NCBI GenBank assembly: GCA_005281725.1
Contig: SSBO01000007.1
Coordinates: 6,185,415-6,249,414, forward strand
Length of the DNA stretch: 64,000 nucleotides
From: Wuchereria bancrofti
Taxonomy: Eukaryota > Nematoda > Chromadorea > Rhabditida > Onchocercidae
Direction of reading: 5' to 3'
The notes below the pieces were generated by a model. It saw only the letters and a program-made list of their open reading frames with translations, did not search any database and was not told the origin of the DNA. Position numbers and translations under genes: made by a program. Positions 53,901 to 64,000 of this stretch are shown here, piece by piece (position 1 is the first letter of the stretch; every line of letters starts with the position of its first letter).

Positions 53901-55013
53901 AAAAAAATTTTGAAATCATTTACATTAAATTAAGGATTTTTTGTTTTTTCTTAACGTATAAATGTTTTATTAATATTTATACAATCATATATTCATTTTT
54001 TTTTAATTATTTTGATCGTAATTTTGTTCCATTAATTCATTATTTCATTATTTACATTATAATTTTGCTGCATTGTTTTATTTGCATAATGCACAAATAA
54101 AACTTAAATTCCATAGACAAATAAAATTTATTTGTTGTACAATTTCACATCTGATTAAATTATCTATTTTTTTCTTCTTTCCTTCTTTTTTTTTGCTTTT
54201 TTTTTTCAATTCTATATTAATCTTTAATCTTAATTTTAATTAATCTTAATGCATAATTTATTAATTTACAAAAATAATTCACTTTTTATCTATCATACAA
54301 AGATTTTATTATTTGAATTTATTTAAATAACAATTTTAAATAGTTACTACATTTTCATTCCTTTTTTTTCTTTTTAATTTTAAAATATAATAATTTATTA
54401 ACCAATTTTTTTTTTATTTTTTCTTTCTTTCTTTTCTTCTTTTGCTGTATTTTTAGAGCAATTTTGTATTTAAAATTCGATTCGATGAACCATTTCGTGG
54501 TATAATTTACAGTGAAAAAGGTTTTCCAAATTGCATTTATGTGAATGCATCAATTCTAACCAAATTATCCTATACAATTAAGGTATTTCTTTTTTTTTTT
54601 TTTTTCAAAAAATCATTTTATTTATTATTGAATAAAAAAAAAAAAAAAAACAGCAGAATATATTGTTGAAAGAATAGTTTAATAGTTTATTAAAAAATTT
54701 GAAATACTTTTAAACATTCTTTTTTTGTTGAAAAAAACAAAGTAAAAGAAAAATTTATAAATTTTAAAACGAAAAAGAATTTATTAAAGGAAATAAATTT
54801 TCGATTTTTAAAATAAACAATTTTTTGATTAATTCCATAAAATTATTAAGATGTTATAAAATTTAAGGAATAATTAGAAATTTAATCTGATAAAAATTTG
54901 AAAAAAGAAAAAACTGTTCTAAATGAATCATTAATTTGTGAATTAATTTTTCCTACGATAATAATATTCGATTATTATTATTGTTATTATTATTATTATC
55001 ATTATTTTTATTA

Positions 55014-55047
<34 letters not shown>

Positions 55048-58000
55048 CATCTAACACGTCGCTATCATCAGTCAAAATGAACTGATATAAAAGCAATATT
55101 TTATGTTTCCCTTTCCTCTTTCTGTTTTCAAAATATCATTTATGCTTTTTTGATTAGAATAAAGTTGTCACTTTTTTTTGAATTTCTTATTTTTGATTTT
55201 CAACTTTAATTTCAAATTCAAACTCCAATTTATATGAGTTGGCTACTATTTGTTTAGCACAGAAATGTTATTTGCATTCACGAAAAAAAAATTATTATAT
55301 AAGGTTTAATCATTAGCTAATGCTAAGCTATAAATTAAAATCCAGTTTTAAAATGTTGTTCAATTTTTTCATCATAAATTAAAGAAAAAATATTTGAAAA
55401 ATGTTATTTTAGTTTTGAAATTCCAATTTATAACTTAACATTAAATCAAATCCTTAAACTACACATTATAATAATTTTTCTACCTTTTTATCTTTTTTTT
55501 TCTTTTACCATAAAATATTATTAACCTGAAATTTATTCAAAGGTACCATTAGATGGATGTGAAACAACCTATAATTCGGATGGTAATCTGGAAAATGCAA
55601 TTATCGTTCAGGAAAATCCGTTATTTGTGGATGAAACTGATAAGAAATATCTCTTAACATGCGTTCCAGTATTATCAACAACACTCGGGTAATTGTTACC
55701 TAAATTTGCGGTTTCTCTTCTTTTTTTTTGAAAAATTTAGAGGATTTTTTAGTTTGATTTCAATGATTTTTGAAAAAAAAATTTATTGAAAAATAATGAG
55801 GAAAATATTAGAATTTTTTGTTTTCTATTCCATTAATTTATAGTGAATGATATAAATGTAGCAAGAAGTACCATAAATTTAAAAAAATAAAATTAAAAAT
55901 GCTAACTTTTAAAGAAAATGAACACATAAATGAAATTGAGTAATTAAATAAATGAGGAAGTAATGAAAGTGAATTTGAAGCAATAAGTAATAAAATATAA
56001 TAAATGTAGAAAAATTACAATTGAAATGATTAATGATTTTCTATTGAAACACCGACATAAATTGAAAAAGTTGAAGAAATTTAAACAATTAATCTTCAAA
56101 ATTACCGAGTTCTTTTTTTTCTTTTTTTTCATTATTTATTGTTGAAATTTTAGATATTTGAAAAATTCTTAAAATAATTGTTGGGAAATCATTTAATAAT
56201 TGAAATTTTGATATAATTTTTAAGTTCTTTTTTAAGTATAGAATTCGATCTCACATATGAAAATTAATTGATTTGATGGCCATTCATGGTTTTGATGCAA
56301 ATTCAACTAGTTTTCCTGTTTTTTTATTTCTTTTTTGTTCTTTTCCTTTTAATTTGTAAAAGTTTAGTTAAATAGGAAATTATTTTGAGAAAAATCTTTT
56401 TTAAAGAACCAGTTTTAATTTTCTAATTTTTAATTGATAGTAGAAAAAAGCAAAAGAAATGAAATAATTTGCTATCAAAGAAGAATATAAATTTACTGTT
56501 TTTAAAAAGAATTGACACTAAAACATGTTAATAAACAAAGTTATTTAAGTTATTTTTACTACAAATAGAAGAAAATAGAAAAAAACAACTATTTCATTGT
56601 AATAAAAATCAAAAATCATTTGTTCTTTAAATTAAATGTATAAATTAAGTTAATAAATAATAACATTAATTGATCATAATAAATAATCAAATTATTTTAT
56701 ATTTATAAATCATATTCAAATGATACAACAATATGATGATAATAAATAATTATATAAAAGTGAAAAAATATATATATCAAATAGTATATCTTTAAAACAT
56801 TTACTTTAAATTGAATCTTTTTTAAAATTATTCTTAATTAAAATAGCACTTTTCTTATTTTTTTTTTTTTTTTTGTTCATTTTCAGTTTCTTATCAGAAA
56901 CTGTTAATTTTGGTGGTATCACAGTAAATAGTCAAGCTATCACTGTAGCAACAATTAATGCAACAGGTATCGCTGATCAACGTTTACAATATAAAGTTGA
57001 ACTTTACAAAATTAATTCTGATGGAATTCCACAACCAATCAATGGTTCAATTTCTGTTGGTGATAATATTGTAAGTGATAATTCTTTTTTTTTTTTTTTT
57101 GTTCTCTTTCTCATCGATATATTTTTATATATTTCAACATTTTTCTAAATTTTATATATTAAATGATAATTTTTTGTTTATTGATTCGTTAAAATAAAAA
57201 AACAATAATTGAAGAGAACGCATTTTTTTTTTCAAAATTAAATTCCACAAATAAATTTCTTACTTTATTATTTGTCCATTTTAAGTTAATATTTTTTGAC
57301 TAAAACAAAAAGCTTTTTTTTTTTTGTTGGTAAAAATTCTCAAATTTGCTATCAATTTATTTATTTCTCATTTGCTTCATTGTTTGATCGTTCAAATCAA
57401 CTTTATCATTTATTACCCATTGTTTATCATTTATTACCCATTGTTTATCATTTATTACCCATTTTGTCTATCATCTATTACCCACAAATTTATTGTTAAT
57501 TTAATTTTTAAAGTTAAGATTTCTAATAGTTTCATTAATAAACAAACCTGTGGGCATAAGAGTGAATGAAACATTTAGTGCTTATAAAAAAAAAAATAAT
57601 AATAAAAATAAAATGGAAAAAAGAAGATGCGAAAATTTTGAAAAGAATGTAAATACTCGTTTTCAAAATTTTTCAATTTCAATTCAAATATTTTCAAGAT
57701 TTAATTTCAAACCAAAATTTTCATACTGAAATTATATTAGCCATATTTTTTTCCTTTTTAGTGAGTTATAAAAATTTAAATTTACCAAAAAATCTATTTA
57801 AGTATTATTTGAATGATTTTCTTCCAATCTTTTTTGTGCTTCTTATTAGTGCAAAAAAAATTTTTTTTCCTTTCGTTGCAATCTGTATAATATGAATTAT
57901 GTAAATAATTTCAAATTACATTTAATTTTATCTTCATTTAATTTCAAATTAATTTTGATTTTATTTGCTAATTCTATTTCTGTATCGCATTTTTGTTATC

Positions 58001-60191
58001 AAAAACGCAAATACAAAAATTAATTAGTAATTAAGTACTAATAATTTAGCAAAAAATATTTATTTAGTAAATATGTCGTCTATTTGAGGGTTAAATACTT
58101 AAATAAAGATTAAAATAAAGATAAAAAATGATTAAATAAAGATTTATAAATTCTGGTTTTCCGCTCCAACAAATTTCAATTTTTAGTTTATCTTGTAAAA
58201 ATTAATTTATGTTTTGTGAACAAATTAATCAATCAATGATTTAAAATTCATTTATAAAGCATTGATCAATTTGATTACATATAAAGGAAATAAATGTTAA
58301 TATTAAATTAAAGTAGATGATGCTATTAAATTAGTATCAAATTAAAACAGAAGATAATAATTATTATTAATATTAAATTAATTTAAATTAATATTAAATT
58401 AAAATGGACAATAATATTAAATTAGAATAGAAGATGAAATGGAACTGATAGAATGGTATTTTTTCGACTTTTTTTTCCCCATTTTTCTTTTAAATTGTTA
58501 ACCTTTAGAAATTATTTTATTTGATTGCATAAATATTACTGAATTATTTTCAATAACAAAAAAAAAGAAAAAAAAGAAACGAAAAAAGAAATATAATGTT
58601 ATTTTATTTTTTTAAATATATTTAATCAAACAGATAAACAGAGATGGTATTATTTTATTTATTTTTTAATCAAAATTTTGAAAAATTAATTAATATTTTA
58701 TTTTTTTCTAAAAATTTTTCACCAAAATATACATTTTTTTTTTTAATTTCAGGCTTATATCATTCGTGTTAGCTCATTAGCAATAGATGCCCGAATTGGG
58801 CAATGTTGGGCACATGATGGGCAGTCCACACTGCAACTTTCAGATGATAATGGCTGTAGTATGCAACTTGCTGGTAATGTTTGGAATCATTTTCAACGCC
58901 AACAACACCATAATAATATCATTTTTCAAAATCAAATTAAAGCATGGGCATTTCCAACAAGGTTTGTAGTAATTTCATTATAATATAATAGTAATTAATT
59001 CATTTATTAATTATAAAATTAAATTATTTTCCTGTCACATTGTCATATGATAGTAATGAATTAATTTATTAATTATAAAATTGAATAACTTTCTTGTCAC
59101 ATCATATTATTAATGAATTAATTCATTAAATATAAAATTGAATGTCTTTCTTGTGACGTATTATAATATAATAGTAATGAATTAATTTATTAATTGTAAA
59201 ATTAAATAATTTTCTTGTCACATTATAATACAATATTAATGAATTAATTTGTAATTTATAAGACTAAGTACTATCCTTTTATCTCTCTGTTTCTTTCTCC
59301 CTCTCTCCCTCTCTCTTTCTCTCTCTCTCTCTCTCTTTATCCGTATCGAAATTTATTTTACTAATTGAAAATGTTACATAATAATTATAGCTCAAGAAAT
59401 TTTCTTTTTTTTTTTTTGTTTTACAAGCTAAATTTTAGTAGTGTTTTCATTATTTTAAATTTTTGAGAAATAAGAGAGAGAGAGAGAGAGGGAGGGAGGA
59501 AGAAAGAAAGAAAGAAAACAATAAAAAGGTGAATGTAAAATTCCAAAGTGAATATTGTAGAAAACACGAAAGGAGAGAAGAGGACAGAGAGAGAGAGAGA
59601 GAGAGAGAGAAAGAGGTAAATGTAGAATTAGAAATGAATATTGCAAAGTTAACAAACAATATAATATGTAAATAATGAAAGGAATGTCAAAGTACTATAA
59701 TTATGACAATTGAGTAAACATATTATGAATAAATAAAATTCCATTATAAAATTATGTAATTAATTGATTATCGTTTCTAATCGAACACTTTTAAATGTTT
59801 GGTTTTTAGAAAGGAAAAAAATAGAAAACGAAAAATTAAATATTTCAAATTATAAAGAATGAAGTATTTTTTTGTTTCCCAATAAAAATAATGATAATTA
59901 AAAATAATTTTTTTTCTTTTTTATAGCAATGATGTGAATATCTTTTGCAATTTACATACGTGTCGCATTACATGTCATCACGTACCCTGTAATGAACAAA
60001 GGCAACGTCGAAACGTCATAATGATGAATAATATTGATGATGATAACGATGATATTCATGTTATACGGACCAATTTTCACGTTCAAAATAAACGTAAACC
60101 AATTGATGAGGAAGAACAAGACGAGGTTTCTTTATTGCTATTGTTATCATTATTATCATTGTTATTGTTATTATTATTAATATTATTATAA
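50944..60191 (+). CDS. Zona pellucida (ZP) domain secreted or membrane protein; 3' end uncertain
   Basis: Six firm exons, 50944-51057, 54457-54582, 55543-55688, 56887-57070, 58753-58961, 59927-60125, join in frame to 326 residues. The start (MMSDHHILSILLQLFPFLLI) is a signal peptide. The ZP-N half has its four cysteines at 36, 64, 86 and 120 and the FDEPFRGIIYSEKGFPNC motif. The ZP-C half has six cysteines (208, 225, 267, 272, 276, 281) with GQCWAHDG and IFCNLHTCRITCHHVPC. Directly after is RQRR (285-288), a furin-type site as in ZP proteins that are released to polymerise in apical matrix. An acidic tail (IDEEEQDE) leads to 60125. Two endings fit: splicing at GAG/GTTTCT, or reading on 21 codons through a TTA repeat to TAA at 60189-60191, which makes a Leu-rich hydrophobic end. 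In nematodes such proteins shape cuticle, tubes or sensory endings; which one this is cannot be said. Confidence 0.85.
54970..55052. repeat. (ATT)n microsatellite in a ZP-gene intron
   Basis: ATT repeats with GTT and ATC variants run for about 80 bp in the second intron of the ZP gene. Confidence 0.7.
57403..57483. repeat. 21-bp tandem repeat in a ZP-gene intron
   Basis: Three nearly exact copies of a unit containing TATCATTTATTACCCATTG, plus a partial fourth, lie in the fourth intron. The unit length is a multiple of three. Confidence 0.75.
58977..59265. repeat. About 60-bp tandem repeat, roughly five units, in a ZP-gene intron
   Basis: Units carry the order TAGTAATGAATTAATTTATT, AATTATAAAATTGAAT and CTTTCTTGTCACAT. 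The CTTGTCACAT marker recurs near 59032, 59094, 59152 and 59214. The array begins just after the exon ending at 58961. Confidence 0.75.
59280..59616. repeat. Paired (CT)n and (GA)n tracts in the last firm ZP-gene intron
   Basis: A CT-rich tract (about 59280-59338) is followed on the same strand by GA tracts (about 59472-59515 and 59582-59615). The intron RNA could therefore pair CT with GA and form a long hairpin. Confidence 0.7.
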
Positions 60192-60571
60192 TATTCATTA
60201 TTATTATTAACATTATTATTTTTTATTTTTATTATCATTATTGTTGTTCCTTCTTTAATTATTTTAAATTATGAGAAAAATTTTTATTAATTTTTGGTTT
60301 TCGATATTTATTAAGCGGGAAAAAGGCAAGAATGGCGTATGAAATGAATTTTAAAATACTAATGAAACTGTTAAAGTATATGAACGGTAACGTGAAGGAA
60401 TTATTATTAAAAATAATTTGCAAAAAAAAAAGGTGTTTGATAAACATATTTTTAAAAGGCCTAATAATAATTAATAATTGTGGCTTAATAATAATTAATA
60501 ATAATTCGTTGTTAAAATTTTCAATAACAATAAGACAATATTTTCAATCATTGTAAACAATCAGTAAGCAA

Positions 60572-60642
60572 ACAGACCAACACACACGCATACACGCGTA
60601 CACACACACGCATACACATACGTACGACACACGCAAACACAA
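60572..60642. repeat. CA/CACG-rich degenerate microsatellite
   Basis: CACACACG, CATACAC and ACGTACG steps occur in a short block after the last firm ZP exon. It is noncoding. Confidence 0.6.
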
Positions 60643-62179
60643 CATGAATTTTTGACGTCATTTATATGTTTTATTTGAAACAGTAAATACATTTTGGAAA
60701 ATTGTGTCACATATATTTTGTATTTAATTTATTTAACAGCATTAAAAATTATGCCGTACATTTGCACGTATATGTACGTGTCTGTATTTAACGTGATATT
60801 TTTTCTACGTACGTGATAATTTATGCAATAGTATTAAAAAAGAAACGATTAATTTCATTATTATAATTAAGTGAAAATAATTATATAATTATTAATACAA
60901 CTATTTCTTTATATAAATTATCTCAAATAAAAAAAAACTCACATTTATTGATTATTTATTTTATACAAATTCATTTCACAGCTTCTTTTTTTTTAAATTT
61001 CAATTATTTTAACTTTCTTTTCTTTTTTTTGTCACGAAAAGAATGTTAGGTATGTTCCAAATATTTTTTGCAATGTTTGTCATGTTGTGTTTCAAAGTTA
61101 AATTTAAGAATTCAAGTTAAAAATGAGGTTTTCGCCTATTTTTTTTTTTGAATGCTTTTAAATGATTAATATCATACCTTTTCTCAACTGTAATTGAAAT
61201 TTCTCAGATTTCACATTTTTTCAGAATTTGCCATTAAGAAGTCATTGATCACAATTTATTATAAATTTATTAAACAAATTTTTTTCGTTTCATTTTTTAA
61301 TTATAAAAATTGAAAGGAATAATAAAAGAAAGAAGAAATTTAACAAACTATTTTGTTTTATGTTTGTGTTTCTTATTTCATTTATAAATTAATACTGAAA
61401 AAAAAAAAAAGAAAGAAATTTTGACTTTAATATAACGATCAAAAATCTACAAATAGACTTTTAATAGTTTAAAGTTTTGAATAACAAATTAGAATGATGT
61501 CAAAGGTTATTATGTCATATGTCACTCGCATTTTTGTTAATATGAAATGGAATTTCAAACATTTATTTAAAATAAATTAATGGTTTAAGATTAAATGATT
61601 TTTGGAGACATTTCAAATGAAGCATAAACTTCCAACCAATACTTTTTTTACAAGTTTGTTCAAAAAAATGGATAAGAAGAATGTAATTAGCATTTTGATT
61701 GCTAATTTAAAAATTTTTTTTTTCTTTAAAAAAGTAAAAAATTTTCTGAAAAAGAATGATTGCCGTTTTAAATAGAAAAAATCTTTTTCAAAGAAAATAG
61801 TTGCTATTTTATATCGAAAAAACTTTTGAACAGCAAATGATTGTTATTTTAAGGTTTAAAAGGAAAAAGTAACAAAAAATTTTGAAGCAAAAGTATGTAT
61901 GCAATGATAATGAATGAATTCATAAATTCTTTAATTAAATAAATAAATATTTTAATTAAATAAGTAAATGTTATTATTGGTATATTTTTATTTTAAAAGC
62001 AGAAAAAGTTTTGTATGGTCAAAAATGAAAAAAGGAAACGAAATAATACCTTCATTGCAAATAAAGGTCAGGAGTGAGTGAAAGTTCTAGTTTTTTTCGA
62101 ATTTTCATTTTTAAATCCATCACTTCAATAAAGAAGGTCATTTTTTCTACAAATATTATTTTAAAAATAAATATAAAAT

Positions 62180-62545
62180 AAAACATATTTCAACTAGATA
62201 GTGATGATGATTATTAAATAGTGATGATGATTATGATCACCATTATTATCATTATCATCATTAGTTATTATCGCCAACACCATCATCATCGTCATCACCA
62301 CTATCGCCATCGTCACCATTAATCATTATATCATCATTACCATCACTAATTATTATCACCAACACCATCATCATCGTCATCAGCACTATTGCCATCATCA
62401 TCATTATTATCATTATCGTTATTGTCACTACAATCGTTACCACGACATCACCGTCACTATCGTTGTTATCATTGTCAATCATTAACATCGTAATTATTAT
62501 CATTATCGTTATTATCATCACTAATTATTATCACCATCGTCATTA
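62180..62545. repeat. Compound CAT/ATC/ACC trinucleotide array with an 85-bp internal duplication
   Basis: The plus strand is made of CAT, ATC, ATT, ACC and GCC steps. The marker CCAACACCATCATCATCG occurs at 62274 and again at 62359, and the flanking sequence also matches, showing an 85-bp duplication within the array. The long minus-strand open frame across it is Asp/Ile/Met repeat and not a gene. Confidence 0.8.
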
Positions 62546-64000
62546 ATTGCTATAATAAAGAAAGGCGGAAGTGAAAAAATTTTATTCATTTTATTCCTTA
62601 ATTTTTTCTTTTCATCACTACATTCTTCGCTAACATTTCTTAGTTATCGTATAATAATGATAAGTTATCAAAATTTAATTGTAATGCTTTTCTATATTTT
62701 CTTTCAAAAAAAATATAACAGCAGAAAATTTAACGAATTGAATAAATATTTAAGCAAAATGATTTCTTGTATTTATTATTTTCTTTTTTCTTCCTTTTTT
62801 TCTCAAATAATTTTTAGGCTTAATTTAGGATTGTATGTAAAATTTGTTCATTGCAATATTTAAAATATTATTGTAACAGGTTAACGTTTATCGAATATTA
62901 TTGAAAATTTCCAGTGTAGAAAACGAGAAGTGTGAAAGAGAGAAAGAAAGGGAGAGAGAGAGAGAAAAAATAACAACAATATTTTCTAAGTTTATCTCAA
63001 AGGGAATTCTTTTTGCTATTAACTTTCTTTGCCACCCTTTTAATCAACTCAGAATCATAGCTTGTCGAAACCAGAAAATGACCTATTTTTTTTTTTTTTT
63101 AAATGAGAGAACAAAAAAAAGTATTGTGATAAAAAAAAATCATTGATTGTTCAAAAGAATGGATAACTATTGATATTCTTTTAGTTATATTTTATGTATA
63201 ATAGGTAAATATAAATATGAATTGATTGATAATTAATTTTATTCAGAAAAATGAATTAAACAAAAATAGTATTTTTCCATTCTAAATTCATCCTATTTGA
63301 CTCAAATTTATCAAATTTATCACTTCCGCTTCTTTTTCACCTCCTTTTCACTTCAAAATCTTGTTTCTTTTGTTTAAAAATTCTTTTTTTCGTGTTAACC
63401 TTGTCTATTCTTCCGGTTTTCTGTAAGAAGGAAAAATAAAAACAGGATGAAATAGCAAGTTTTCATAATTGTTACACTTAAGAAATTGAAATTCCACTAA
63501 TCGGATAAAAATTTGCTTTAAAAAAATCTTTTTTTCTTTTCATTTTTATAATATCAACACAAATGATACAAATGAAAATAAATATACTACATGGATTTAT
63601 TTATTTATTTATCATTAATTAATTGTGAGATGCAATTAGTTAAATAAATTTAATTTAGAGTTATTTTTTGTTAGCCAATATTTATTGATAGTGAATAGGA
63701 GAAGATTAAAAATGAATAATTTTGGGTAAGATTATGTGACATTTTTGAATGATTACATAAGATTATTTGTTATTTTTAGATGATTTATTTTAAATCAATA
63801 TTTTAAAATTTTGAAAGCAAAAAAAAAACGCAATATGCAAAATACTTAAATGCAAGGATAAAATAATTGAAGTTATAAATTGCTATGCTTTTTTTCTTCC
63901 CTTTAATAAATTTTAAATTATTTTAAGGTTATTTAACATTTGATTTGAATAAATATATTTTATTTATTTACTTTCATTTGATTATTTCCGCTTCTTTTTT

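Larger units (their letters stand above)
60192..64000. other. 3' region of the ZP gene or intergenic DNA
   Basis: No exon here could be assigned with confidence. The region holds a CA/CACG-rich stretch (about 60572-60642), AT-rich DNA, a compound CAT/ATC trinucleotide array (62180-62545), and a short GA tract near 62935-62965. Candidate exon 62003-62073 has both splice-like borders and the right phase but no domain. Open frames at 62261-62521 (minus), 62657-62863 and 62901-63146 are low-complexity. Confidence 0.5.

Noticed and set aside
62261..62521. Asp/Ile/Met-rich minus-strand frame
   Set aside because: Pure trinucleotide-repeat translation.

Overview
The window looks like nuclear DNA of a parasitic roundworm, most likely a filarial or other clade III nematode. 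The DNA is very AT-rich and full of homopolymer A/T runs and trinucleotide, CA/TG and CT/GA repeats. Genes are split into many short exons by introns with GT donors and TTTTCAG/TTTTAG acceptors. Several genes begin just after an unpaired acceptor, the usual mark of spliced-leader trans-splicing. The proteins match nematode families, including a WAGO-clade Argonaute, a BRE-4-type glycosyltransferase and a compact Shc adaptor. Species assignment is inference; no species-specific marker was seen.

Seven protein genes could be rebuilt exon by exon with consistent reading frames. On the plus strand: the 3' part of an ankyrin-repeat protein phosphatase 1 regulatory subunit of the PPP1R16/TIMAP type with a CAAX box (2-4378), and a 22-exon Argonaute of 938 residues (10668-18909). 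On the minus strand: a 464-residue beta-1,4-N-acetylgalactosaminyltransferase (bre-4 type, 22966-26178). After a 13 kb gene-poor repeat-rich stretch: a plus-strand calcium- and integrin-binding protein (CIB2/calm-1 type, 39418-42510), a minus-strand mitochondrial stomatin-like protein 2 (stl-1 type, 43670-47055), a plus-strand Shc adaptor (47862-50629) head-to-head with it, and close behind it a plus-strand zona pellucida (ZP) domain membrane or matrix protein (50944 to at least 60125) whose 3' end is ambiguous.

These genes do not form one pathway. The layout is ordinary for a nematode chromosome: a tandem pair (phosphatase subunit, Argonaute), a convergent pair (Argonaute, bre-4), a divergent pair across a large spacer (bre-4, CIB2), a convergent pair (CIB2, stl-1), a divergent pair sharing an 0.8 kb promoter (stl-1, shc), and a tightly spaced same-strand pair (shc, ZP gene) that could be an operon.

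No clearly undescribed multi-gene system was found. The observations most worth following are: an Argonaute with both WAGO-type 5'-end pocket residues and an intact slicer triad; a ZP gene where a trinucleotide repeat, if translated, supplies the only visible membrane anchor; a 39-bp, frame-preserving repeat array in CIB2 intron 1, followed by decoy copies of the exon 2 acceptor; start codons preceded by overlapping upstream ORFs that begin exactly at the trans-splice site; a G-rich 16-bp minisatellite; and a hairpin-forming element in a bre-4 intron.
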